From Fragilaria crotonensis (lineage: Eukaryota > Bacillariophyta > Fragilariophyceae > Fragilariales > Fragilariaceae), in assembly GCA_022925895.1 (NCBI GenBank), contig JAKSYS010000048.1:62001-126000 (forward strand): a stretch of 64,000 bases of DNA, given 5' to 3'. Below are positions 54,073 through 64,000 of this stretch, one piece after another; position 1 is the first letter of the stretch, and each line of letters begins with the position of its first letter. The position numbers were made by a program, and so were the translations under genes. The notes beneath the pieces are model-generated. The model was given only the letters and a program-made list of their open reading frames with translations. It searched no databases and had not been told where the DNA came from.

Positions 54073-55817
54073 TCAGCTGGTGCTGGCTGCTGGTGAAAGA
54101 ACATCGGACAATTCATCTAGCTCCTTCATAATGAGTTCGCATTCTTCGTCAAAGAATGTCAGAAGCGAAGCAGCTCTTGGATCATTCATGTCAAGTTCCG
54201 CTCTCGCTCGGCGAAACTCACGGGCTTTATCAGTGAGCTGCGATCGACGTTCAAACTTGCGTTTCCTGTCTTGCTCACTCCTTTCAACCATAAATCTGTT
54301 TTCCTCCATCGCCTTTTGATGCTCGCGATCTATAATGCGTTGCTCCACCATTGTTTCTTGTATACTCGCAATCCTGTTCAGGCTTTCTGCAAGTGGTTCG
54401 AACAATCCTGGCGGGCTCACATGTTGATCAGCAGCATCCTGTCGACCACGAAGCCTGGCGGTGACTGTAGTTGGAGCATCAGAAGCGTCTGCGGCACCAG
54501 TGCCTTCTGTGAGACACTGCAAAGACGATTGGAGAAGTTGGTGAGAATCAGCGACTTCCCAGAAATACAAAAGGTAGGATGGTCTACCATTCAGAAAGGA
54601 TTGGCGAAGATGCAATGCACGAGCTGGACGGTTCCTGAGTCCACCGATTGTATCATTCGTACCATGCCTGGGATGACAATTGGATGTTAAACTGCTCGTA
54701 GTCATCATGGAGACATCCGCCTCCTCCTGCTGCTCATTGTCATCAAGAATGTCAATGTTGTCCTGTTCCTCGTCCTCTTCAGTGCTCCCACCCTCACCTT
54801 GTCCGCTTCTTTCCCAATCCCTAATGATGCGAAGGAGATCTGTTCGCATAGATGTGAATGAGTCCAATACCTTCTTGGGCGTTGCCGGTGTGAAATGAGC
54901 AACGCAGTGGTAGGAGCAATCAATGGAGCTTACGTAATCAGAATGACAAGATGACGATGGAGCTCTCGGGTTGTAGTCTTTATCATTCCATAAATTTGAA
55001 ATTAGTTCAAATACAGTTAAGGATCTGTGAACAAGAGCAACGCATACTAGTGTGAGTATCCAAAATACAAATGGGAAGCAATGACAGGCAGGAGCATACC
55101 ACATACGTACCTACGCTCACTATTGCGAGCATCTAATTCAGCACGTGATGGTGCGTCAGCTCGTCTCAAAAATGCAGCTTTTATGTTGTCTTGTGTAAAG
55201 CACATGATCAATCGAAGGTACGGCACGATTCCACGCCAGTTCGATCCTCCTCTGGTATTACCGCCGCCACTCGCATCAGTACTACCACCACCACCCGCTA
55301 GATCAGAGGGCAACACTTGCTGTTCCCGAGCCCTTCTTAGAAGCATCTGCTTCAGCCGGAGTGTTTCGGCGGTCAAAAAGGCAATGTCTGCTTGGTCCTT
55401 GATTGGATGGCTCTCCAGCCATTGGATCTGGCGTGTCCTTGGCCAGTTGACAGGGCGAGGCAAGGGAGAAATCGCGAAGAGGGTAGCACGTCGCACGATT
55501 TCAGTGACGTAATCCTTGCTCTGAGGACGCATTACGGTTTTTGGGAGAAGGGACCATGGCTCATCGTCAAAGGAGAACAATGGTTTATCCTCCTCCTCGT
55601 CTGCACAACTGGAACGACTGCTGTCATCGCTATCATCAACACCAGATGTACTACGACCATACAGTCCAACAGACAAAAGGTATAAGACCTTTTTCTCGTT
55701 GCCTGAGTCAATGTATACCTGTTGAGAAACACAGGTGCCGTTGTCGTACATTGATTCAAGAGTGGTATCTGTATACCCTTCTTCAGCAACGACATTGTCA
55801 TTGAGAGAAGAACTCAT
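54073..55817 (-). CDS. PIF/Harbinger accessory (SANT/Myb-like) protein
   Basis: Two exons (55817-55111 and 55024-54073) join over an 86-bp GT-AG intron and code for 552 residues. The start is the ATG at 55817; the frame upstream has none. The first exon ends with a block typical of this protein in stramenopile Harbingers (IVPYLRLIMCFTQDNIKAAFL ... ELDARNSE). The splice continues as RSLTVFELISNLWNDKDYNP, a region that includes the conserved Trp-Asn-Asp. The rest is acidic and then strongly helical and basic (EENRFMVERSEQDRKRKFERR). The accessory protein helps the transposase enter the nucleus and bind ends. No damage is seen. Confidence 0.8.
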
Positions 55818-56260
55818 AGTAGAGGAGAGAAGATGCACGTCTGCTTCTCCCCCCGCTGCCAAAATACTCAAAGTACCTGCTAGTAGAGTACCAAGCAACT
55901 GCAGCACCACCAGCCTAGTCGTTGTCCGTGCTCCTTGTTGAAGTCTGAAATTGACGTCACAACAATTGCAGTAATCCCTTCCTCAATTGTCAATACGTAC
56001 TGGATGGTACCCTATTGACAAGTGAAGGAAAGGAACAACTGAATGGAGCAAAGATCAACAAAATGAAATGAGAACAGCACTACTTTGACTGCGAACATGT
56101 ACTCTTGCAGTATGGTGTTTGCGAAAGTGGAGGGAAGATTGTGGGAAGATTGTGGGAAGATTTTTATGATCCTCCAGTTCAACATGTCAGAACGAATGGT
56201 CAAAACTGTAGCAATTCAATAGGATATGAAACTTGGATACTTCGACTTGGACAAAAAGTT

Positions 56261-56290
56261 GAGGCGGACTTGGACATCCAAGTCCGCCTC
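56261..56290. repeat. Perfect 13-bp hairpin in the Harbinger right end
   Basis: GAGGCGGACTTGG, loop ACAT, CCAAGTCCGCCTC. Further copies of ACTTGGA lie beside it. It could be a transposase or accessory-protein binding site in the subterminal region; this is inference. Confidence 0.8.
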
Positions 56291-56348
56291 AGATGAGTCC
56301 CGCCAAAGGGTCGATCGAAGTTGAGTCACGAAGAAACTGGTGATGAGC

Positions 56349-56396
56349 CCTTGGAAACTTGGGAACTTGGATCGAAAAATTCTTGTATGGACACTC
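56349..56396 (-). repeat. Right terminal inverted repeat of the Harbinger element
   Basis: The complement of the left end, from CCTTGG to GGACACTC. Confidence 0.75.
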
Positions 56397-57217
56397 AAGC
56401 TTGAGCGTGAGGTGTGAGGTTATGTACTGGGGACTTAAACAGGTGAACAGTCCCAGCCCCATAGCGAAATCTCAACTATCCGGTAGAAGCAACCTGACAT
56501 ATTGGCCACACGAAGTTTCCAAAAATCATATGTATCTCTGTAGGCGAAAATTTCAATTTCTGAATAGGCCATTCGATACAGCTTGTTGAGTTTAATCTAA
56601 AACATATCTTCACTTTTCATTTTGAATCGACAGATTTCTCAATATTTTGAGTACCGTTTTTTGGGGAATCTTGGCCCAAATTCAAGATGCTGAATTGCTT
56701 GGCACCGCGGTGAATTTGCTAGTTAAAAAATTGACACCATCTCATGGTTACCCTGTCACCCAAGTTCATGATTTTATTGCAGATTTGGAGAGGAGAGATG
56801 CTGTCCTTGAATAATGTCACTAAACAAAACATAAATCAAGCAACTCTTCATTGTGAACTACGATGAAAACAAAGGGAGTATTTGCGCCTGTAGGTTCTAC
56901 GTATGGTCATATTGACCGTACGAGCCTAGTACAGTACCTCCTACTATTACTGAGTATGGGAGCAACACAAATCAACGAGGGACGAATGAAGGGCGACAGA
57001 TAAATGTCAATTATTATTGCATAAGAATAAATGAATAGATCTTCATCAGGGGATTCGAAAGACACCTCTACTTTTGTTGTTGATTATAAACTGAACGAGT
57101 AAAAAAATAATCAAATCCTACGGGGGTTTCTACAGAGCATATACCACAGCCATTTTGGCCAATATGTAAGATGTCCAATGATGTCAGGTTGCTTCTAATG
57201 CTGTCCGGTAATGCTTT
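56397..57217. other. Intergenic, no supported gene
   Basis: 820 bases without a recognisable frame; a few GTAC motifs lie near 56928-56945. Confidence 0.4.
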
Positions 57218-57683
57218 TCAATGACTCTGAAAGCTGGGACCATCATCAGGTTGAGGGAATCCAGGGACCCACTGGGGGGCAAATGTACCCTCCAAGCAGC
57301 TCCGATATTCAGACCATATCCGCCAACGCCCTATGGACAGGCAAATACTTGACCGGCGGCGCACCAGCAGTCCATTGATGGATTTGCATTTGCTGCATCC
57401 GCATAGGACTGCAGATGCCGGTCGTCGAATTGGGCTGCTGTTAATAGCGCCGACCATGCCTGGCGTGACCGGTCAAAAGCCAGACAAAGCCTTTCCATGA
57501 AAGGGTGCGCCAGGGACCACAAATGCTGCATGGAAGGGGACACTCCATCTGGCTGATGAAACTTGTTGGCCGCTGGACTGTGGTCAGCCGCTTTTCACAT
57601 GAATGGTTCCAGACACGCGCTACTCTCCTTAGGTCAAAATGTCGAGCCTGCATAACATTACCCAGAATTTCCAGAAACGCCAT
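57218..57683 (-). pseudogene. Second decayed Harbinger-type transposase fragment
   Basis: Three short minus-strand frames chain together. The middle one reads SPSMQHLWSLAHPFMERL then AWSALLTAAQF and LQSYADAANANPSMDCWCAAG. This resembles the part of DDE_Tnp_4 proteins just before the first catalytic Asp (YADAI ... GAPLDNCWGFIDGT), here with the Asp region degraded. It differs from the 52554 transposase and the 3720 fragment, so it represents another family. Frame breaks rule out function. Confidence 0.5.
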
Positions 57684-57885
57684 TTTGCAGAATAATGTAA
57701 CTGCGGCTATGAAACAGTCTTTCCAACTTCATGCGGTTGCCTAAACGTAAATGAACCTACTCTCACAGAACCGCCATGTCTTCCTTTCGTACCCAGTACC
57801 CAGAAGTGTCAACGTACAGATGATATCCCTATCTATTCTTCATAAACTAGCAAAAACAATCTGGATCCTTTCGATTCGTCCTGCC

Positions 57886-59779
57886 TTAAGCATATTCACT
57901 ACAAAAGGTCTCGTAGTGGTTCCGAATGGCATCGACACAGCGTGCCATCTCCTCTTCAGACGGCAGAAATGTTGTCCGAAATCCATAACGTCCCACTCGC
58001 TGTTCGAAGCCGGATGCGGGCACCACACAAATACCGGTAGCTTCAAGTAATGACACTGCATAGAGTGCATCTGGCGTGGTCTTCATGTCCTTTGCAGCCT
58101 TGATGGCTCCCGCTGGCATATCGACTTTGGGGAAGCAATACATAGCGCCTTGAGCTGGTTGACACGAGAATCCATCAATGGCGTCCAATCCTTCCGAAAC
58201 TAACTTTGCGCGGCGCTTGAGAGATTGAAAAATTGCTTCCTTCTCTGCCTCATGCGAGTCATAAGATTCGTCCCCAGGCTCTGGTCCCCGAACCATCAAC
58301 GAAGTGATGATTTGACCCGAGACTGTACTGCAAAGCGATGATGATGCAAGCTTATAAATATGACCTTTCACGGCTTCGTCAAAGCCAAATAGTTCCATGT
58401 ATCCGCCGCGACGACCTGTGCAACAAGGACTGTCAGTTATCAAGATGAAGACGGACAACACAAAGCATGCTCGTCACCAACGTACCACATTCTCCGTACA
58501 ACCCTTTGCTGGTCGAATGGAAGGAAGCCAACTCGATGACATCATTAACACCAGCATCATACGCAGCCTTCTTGCAAGAGTTGAATTTCAAGTCATCGTC
58601 GTAGATGTTAGCTTGATATACTTCATCAGCCAACAGCACCAGCTTATGTTTCGCGCAAAACTTTACGATGTCCTGGACTGCACTCTCAGATAGAACCTGA
58701 CCAGTGGGGTTGCCGGGGTTGATCAGGACCAAAGCACGAACATCGATGCCCTTGGCGGTAGCCTCCGCTAGTGATCGCTCGAGCTCTTCGAGGTTCAAAT
58801 CCCAGTTCTTCTCTTCGTCCAGAAAATATCCAACCTTGTGGCCATCAAGTAAGTCAATTGTCGCGGAATATATTGGATATTGTGGAATGGGAATCATGAC
58901 ACCACTAATACAGAAACGCGGTAGAGCAATCCGTTAGTCCTGTCACCCACCATTCTTTCGAGTACTGAGCTCACTTTCACAACACTTTCATACTCACCAG
59001 TTTGAGTTTGCAATCAAGCACGTCAAAATCATTTCAATACCAGACGAAGCACCATTCGTCATGAATATGTCCTCAGGGTCGCAGGGAATACCTCCATCTC
59101 TGTCCTCGATGAATGCCGCAATGTGTTTTCTAAACAGAAGAGCGCCCTGTGAGTGACTGTAGGCCCCAGAACCTCCACCACCGAGTCCCTCTTTGATTTC
59201 CTTAGCACGTTTAATCGCATCTTTTGGAAACAGCTTCGTCGCGTGTTTATGGTTTACTCCCAAATGATCCGGCAGATCGACCAAGGCAAGGACTTGTCTT
59301 GGCCAGGTGAGGGGTTTCTGACCAACCGAATGGGGATTCCCAATATTGGTATAGACAATGTGATCAAACGGGCGGCTGCGATCTCCGGCCGTCAGCTCGG
59401 CATGGATGCGATCGGCAGCAATCACCACTTTTCCGCGGACGGCGTATTCCATTTTGCGAAGTTTCTGTGACATGGTTTCTTCCGTCAAGCGTTTGACATG
59501 CTTCTGTTCTTCCGACGGCAAATCCACTTGAATGGTCTTGGTAGTGGCTGGGAAGAGAGCAAGCAGGGGTCAGATGTGTCGTGTGTCTGGAGGTGCGTTT
59601 TGGAGAGGAGGTCCGTTCAAACATGGCGACGAAATTCGTCGTCGCACTTTTGGACATTTCGACTCGGTTGCCCTTCCGTTCTTACCAGTTGTTGTAGTAG
59701 GATACATTGCCGATTCGCCCCCAACAGATCCTGCGAGGGTCGCCATTGCGAGGGCAAGGTATTTCATTCGCAACATCAT
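57886..59779 (-). CDS. Alanine aminotransferase
   Basis: Four exons on the minus strand (59779-59686, 59547-58998, 58904-58486, 58415-57886) give 530 residues with consistent phases through GT-AG introns of 138, 93 and 70 bp. The PLP class I motifs are all present: [118 protein letters not shown] with the cofactor Lys in STSKG, and the Arg in GFRTTFLP. The enzyme interconverts alanine/2-oxoglutarate and pyruvate/glutamate; the plant paralogues also use glyoxylate. The N-terminus (MMLRMKYLALAMATLAGSVGGES) is a short hydrophobic leader, perhaps for an organelle or ER. It is divergent from the FAD oxidoreductase across 587 bp. Confidence 0.93.
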
Positions 59780-60149
59780 TGTCGTAATTGTTCGTTTACT
59801 CGACAACCGCAGATTTTTGGCGTGTCGTTGGAATGATCATACAGTATAGTACGTGATAGTCTCCCGCATATTCAAGTTTGTTGTCTGTGACTCGACCCGT
59901 CGATCGCAGGTGATGGAGGGATGACGACCTCAAAACTGATTTGGTGACGTCAGATATCAGCGGAACCGCAAACGCACCCCTCAATGAGTTAGTATTATAC
60001 GTAAATGTACGTCATAAGTCATATTCCGAGATGGGCGTATGAGACATACGTTCGCAGCATTTGATTGCATGTCTTTCTGTATGCATACATACAAACTCGT
60101 GCAATCCCCCGGTAGTTTCTGTATGCGGAGTAAGGCTAAGATTACAGTG

Positions 60150-60305
60150 CGACGTATGAACGTAATGTACAGTGTACAGTACTACTACATGCATATACTC
60201 GCGAGTATTTCTCCTCCCTCCGAGCTACAAGTAGTAGCACGTAGCACATACGACGTATATGGTATATGACATTCGTGCATACAGGTACTGTACGCTGGTA
60301 TCACG
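60150..60305. repeat. GTAC-palindrome cluster between divergent genes
   Basis: Five GTAC tetramers in two groups (ATGTACAGTGTACAGTACTAC and GGTACTGTACGC), in the space between alanine aminotransferase and the FAD oxidoreductase. The rest of 59780-60366 holds no gene. Confidence 0.55.
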
Positions 60306-60366
60306 TCATCACGTCGCTCCAACCCAGGATCCAGGCGAGCACAACTGTCGACACAGAGAAGATTGC

Positions 60367-61840
60367 ATGATAATGGGAGTTCTTTCGTTGAGTCTCATCC
60401 TTCTGTTGACATTATCATTCCCATTGACTTCCATGGGATTCTCAGCTCCAAAGAATATTGTTGTCGTGGGCGGTGGCATTCAAGGCACATCAGTGGCCTA
60501 CCACCTTTCCAAGAAATGTGACAAGAGTACGCGTATTACTATTCTGGAATCCAAGGAACCCGCAGCTGCCGCCTCGGGCAAGGGAGGTGGTTTCATGGCA
60601 CGGAGTTGGGGTAATGGTTCTCCAACGCAGCGATTGCACGAATTGGCCTTTGATTTGTATCCCACAATTTGTCAGGAAATTGGTTGCACGTCCTATCGGA
60701 AACTACCCGTTCTGAGCGTGTCGCCCGGATATAAGGGGACCCAAGAGGGACGTAAGAAGTATGGCGACCTTATGCCAGATTGGTTAGATGGCGAAGTTGG
60801 CCGCATTTCTCCTATGGGTCGGGGTGATGATACGGCTCAAGTGACCCCTCATGAGTTTGTGCACAAAATGTTGGACGCAGCTGGTGATCGCATTCAACTT
60901 GTTTTGGGAACGTGCACCGGTGTGGAAACCAATCAGGGTCCGGGGACCTCTCGTAAAATCACTGCAGTCAAGTACCGACCGCGAAGGAATGCGAATACGA
61001 GCATGCAGGAAGACGAGGCTGAGGTTCTCCTTGAAGCCGATGCTGTGGTTGTATCGGCTGGCCCTTGGTCATGTGCGGGCGAAGATTGGTTTCAAGGTGC
61101 CGTTGAGCTTCCGATGGAAGGCATCAAATCCACAAGCATAGTATGGAAAAAGCCGGAAGGTGTAGACGATGTTGACGCTACAGCGCTCTTCTGTGGTGAA
61201 GATGATCGCTATGGAACACATTGTAAGTTGCCTATTCTGGGTCTCTTGTGTTCTGTTGCATCGTTGCTGACATTTCATCGGTGCAAATCACAGTGGAAGT
61301 CTATCCTCGGCCTGACGGTACCATTTATCTATGCGGAATTGGTGGGTCGGATTACATCTCCAAGGATGAGTTGAAAGCTGGTGCCTTTCGTGAAGAATGC
61401 CTTGCGAAAGAATCGAGAGTTCAAGCAGCAACCCAAGCATTTCAGAGCATGTCCTCTGCTTACCGGACCAACGGGGAGCTAGATCGCACGCAGGCGTGCA
61501 TGCGGCCTTGTCCGCCAGACGCCATGCCGTACATGGGAAAGGTTCCGGGTTATGTAGGTGCCTACATGAATGCCGGGCACAATTGTTGGTGAGTGCTGTC
61601 GAATTGTTTTCGGCTTAATAAATGACTTCCTTCTTCTCGCGTACGCTGCTAACTTTTTCTTTTACAACAAGGGGAATCGCTTGGGCTCCCGCCTGTGGTG
61701 TTGCAATGTCAGAATTGGTCATGGAGGGAGAGAGCAAAAGCGTGAACCTGGCACCCTTCGATCCATCACGGTTTACAGAACGCCTGAAAGCTGGACGAGG
61801 GCGAAAAAAGCAAGGCGCCGATGTGGGTGAACAATGGTAG
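60367..61840 (+). CDS. FAD-dependent oxidoreductase of the DAO/TDA3-like group
   Basis: Three exons (60367-61222, 61294-61588, 61672-61840) with introns of 71 and 83 bp give 439 residues. The N-terminal FAD fold is intact: NIVVVGGGIQGTSVAYHLSKK, ILESKEPAAAASGKGGGFMARSWG (ASGKxGGF is a mark of yeast TDA3-like proteins), VVVSAGPWS, and the C-terminal return GHNCWGIAWAPACGVAMSEL. Such enzymes oxidise amines, amino acids or similar; the substrate is unknown. A signal (MGVLSLSLILLLTLSFPLTSM) leads to GFSAPKN, which resembles the ASAFAP plastid import motif with cleavage before Phe. Plastid location is thus likely if the organism is a diatom. The start could also be the ATG at 60373. Confidence 0.88.
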
Positions 61841-62493
61841 ATGACCCAAATCTTTTGTAGTTTTAATAGATGAAGTTGCTGCTGAGTCGATGGTTGCGGT
61901 CTGTTCCCCCACAAATACTACTCCGAGTATACGATGTGGACTCCTTTCTTGCATTTCGATGCAGAGAGGCAGGACTGTTTTCTGTCTACTGTCTACTCGG
62001 AGTGCTAATCAGTTATCAGCACACTGTACTCTCACCACCGCCAAATTCTACGTGGTACTGTAGTATGAATAACACGTATTGGAGCACACTGAAACTGACA
62101 AGCATAAATTCCAGATTCCATTTATTAGGATTTGTCTGGTTTGCCATGTGGACAACACTTGGCAATTTCTATTTCAGTCGATCGCCCGCAAAGGCATTGG
62201 GCATTTGAATTTGCGGTGTTGGTACTTGGTACCAGGTATCATTTAAATAGTTGTCATCATTGCTGAGAAGCCTGAGACTGACGGACCCTTGAAATTGACT
62301 TGCTTCTGTCATCCGTACAACTCCAAGAGCTCTGACCTCTGAGAATACTACGCATTACGCTCATCACTCATCACTCATCGGTTTCCACGCCTCCTCCGCA
62401 CAGCAGAGCGACACAACTGTCATCTGGAGGGAACAAGAGATATTCTACCAAGATACTTTTTAGCAAAGTGCGTGCAGCCCGTCGCCTTTCATC
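61841..62493. other. Intergenic between co-directional genes
   Basis: No gene seen. It holds TACTCCGAGTA- and GGTACTTGGTACCAGG-type motifs at 61917-62060 and 62220-62240, similar to the GTAC clusters elsewhere. Confidence 0.45.
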
Positions 62494-63632
62494 ATGGTTG
62501 AGTTTAATAAAATGTTCGTGATGCTTCCGCTGATCTTGGCCTCTCGGTACATTGATGGCGAAGACCCGAAAGTCATCCTTTACCTTCGAATTGCGTATTT
62601 TTCCGTCCAATCGGTGATTGTGCTCTTTACCATTTACACCTACATCCAAGCGACCGTCGCAGCGCAAGGAAAGGATGATAAGGTCATATTCGTGCCTCCT
62701 GCCGCACAGGTACGTTAGGAATGTCACGTATCGACTCATCATTGTTCAACACCAAAGGGTGCAACGTCTTACACTTCTTTCAATCAATGTTGCACACATA
62801 CACACAGCCATTTGCCGATCCCAATGCCAAGAAAAAGTACACCGAAACTACCTTTGGAGCCCATCTCATCAGTCAAGCTCGCAATCTGTTGGGAAGCACT
62901 TTGTTTGGCATTTGCCTAACGTCTGGATTGCATTATTATCGTGGCATGGTGGTTGGCTTGGCCATTCAGTCCATTATGGGACCACTCACGTTGGTGGAAA
63001 ATCCATTGGTCAAATCGCTCCTTTTTGGAAACGGCATGAGAGAACAAGATAAGATTTTCCAGGAAAAGACGGCAGCCGACCTGACGCCCGACGATGAAGT
63101 GGTGGATGCATCCGGCAACCCCATTGTTCGAACTCTTACGGGAGCAACTTCTACAACAGCCAATGCAACATCTGGTTCTAATAACAAGGGCAATGGGGCT
63201 TTTGAAGAAGTCTTGTTGGACACGTGGGATGCTGGCGCAAAGGCGGATTTGGGCCCGTTGATGGCGATTATTGACAAGAAGAACTGTAATTACAAGACCA
63301 AGGAGAATGGATGGACTCCACTCATGATATTGTCAGGGTTGGTGGGAGTCAAGGGCAACGAAAGTGCCATTCGCCACCTTTTGGCCATTGGTGGAAATCC
63401 AGCTGTGACTGATGTGGAAGGGTGGAATGCGATGCATTGGGCCGCCTTTCATGGAAGCATTGAGGCAGCCACAATCCTTAGCAGTGAGAATAAACTGTGG
63501 GTTGTGGCCGATAAGGAGGGCAAGACACCCTTGGAGCTGGCCAAGGCTGAAGGCAATGCCGATGTAGCGAAACTCTTGGAAGAACTTGAAGCCGAAACAA
63601 CTGCATCGACGGAACCTAAGAAAGACAGATAA
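62494..63632 (+). CDS. Pho88/SND3-like ER membrane protein with C-terminal ankyrin repeats
   Basis: Two exons (62494-62709, 62808-63632) join in phase 0 over a 98-bp intron and give 346 residues. The first half is Pho88/SND3: MVEFNKMFVMLPLILASRYIDG, a membrane helix (YFSVQSVIVLFTIYTYIQA), VIFVPPAAQPFADPNAKKKY at the splice, and ISQARNLLGSTLFGICLTSGLHYYRGM. SND3 takes part in SRP-independent targeting of proteins to the ER. A Thr/Ser/Asn linker leads to about three ankyrin units (NGWTPLMILSGLVG, AIRHLLAIGGNPAVTDVEGWNAMHWAAFHGS, DKEGKTPLELAKAEGNADVAKLL). The frame and exon are continuous, so the fusion is real in this sequence. Confidence 0.9.
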
Positions 63633-64000
63633 AATTGGAACAACGACGTAGGCGACGATGGTGTTATTAGATAGTGCGTTTGTGTATTTGAGAGTGTAGG
63701 TGTTGGTGGTCTTTCGGTGGAGCGCCTTACATATTGTTCGCGGAGTTGCGCGTAGTATGTACTACAGTAGCATTCTCAGTGGAAGGACCATGTCAGCGGA
63801 GCACATTTCCGATTTTGTTCTCGTCGTTCACCACCACACCACGAACCACATTACTAACGTTGTTAGTACGAAAGACTATGGCGATTAACTCCTGTAGGAT
63901 ACGATCAATTGGCATCCACCACTTTGGTAGGCGACGAAAAACAAGCTCCGGTGGTGGAGAAACACAATTATTGTCTCGCTTGTTCGCACTCCCAGAAATG
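63633..64000. other. 3' flank to window end
   Basis: No gene seen. A 62-codon frame at 63700-63888 has no support. Confidence 0.4.

Larger units (their letters stand above)
52310..56396. mobile_element. PIF/Harbinger DNA transposon, nearly complete, two genes
   Basis: The two ends are imperfect inverted repeats of about 48 bp: 52310 onward reads GAGTGTCCATACAAGAA, then repeated CGATCCAAGTT, then CCAAGGG; the complement ends at 56396. Between them lie a DDE_Tnp_4 transposase (plus) and the Harbinger accessory protein (minus), tail to tail, as in autonomous PIF/Harbinger elements. A clear TWA target duplication was not found; TTA lies 3 bases left of the left end only. The size is about 4.1 kb. 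Confidence 0.85.

Overview
The window is nuclear DNA of a eukaryotic microalga, most likely a pennate diatom or a close stramenopile. The evidence is short GT-AG introns (mostly 71-98 bp), diatom-type Ty1/copia elements, several N-termini that look like secretory signals followed by an ASAFAP-like plastid motif, and a gene set (A20 zinc finger, ARMT1, CDC123, Pho88/SND3, FMN hydroxy-acid dehydrogenase) typical of such genomes. The genus is inference only.

Layout. 1-4.6 kb is mobile-element debris: an open reverse-transcriptase fragment running off the left edge, then a decayed PIF/Harbinger transposase. 4.6-17.6 kb holds host genes: a mitochondrial-type membrane protein, an ARMT1/DUF89 protein, a tandem pair of Cys-rich type I membrane proteins, an endonuclease/exonuclease/phosphatase protein, an A20 zinc-finger protein and an SGNH-hydrolase-like protein with a one-base frame break. 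At 19.99-30.86 kb a gene for a secreted EF-hand/transmembrane protein is cut in two by a 7,031-bp intact Ty1/copia element with apparently identical 389-bp LTRs and a 5-bp target duplication. 31.3-41.3 kb holds a patatin-like gene, a Golgi-type glycosyltransferase, an ALMT/FUSC-like transporter whose 3' end overlaps CDC123, an FMN-dependent hydroxy-acid dehydrogenase and a small prefoldin-like protein. 41.53-48.11 kb is a second, minus-strand Ty1/copia element of another lineage with 150-bp LTRs. 50.2-57.7 kb carries a perfect hAT-type MITE with G-quadruplex repeats, a nearly complete two-gene PIF/Harbinger element and another Harbinger fragment. 57.9-63.6 kb returns to host genes: alanine aminotransferase, divergent from a TDA3-like FAD oxidoreductase, then a Pho88/SND3 protein with C-terminal ankyrin repeats.

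Cross-cutting observations. Both copia elements have gag and pol in the same frame, separated by one UGA, so readthrough is the simplest way to make Pol. Four host genes carry five single-base frame breaks; four are in homopolymer runs of 5-6 and the fifth lies near a G3/G4 stretch. Each break, undone by one base, restores one frame. These are assembly errors, haplotype lesions or, less likely, recoding. Intergenic regions, mainly those between divergent genes, are unusually rich in short GTAC-centred palindromes. No tRNA, rRNA or CRISPR was recognised. No clearly new multi-gene system was found; the strongest leads are the shared UGA junctions, the G4-bearing MITE and the GTAC-rich intergenic regions.
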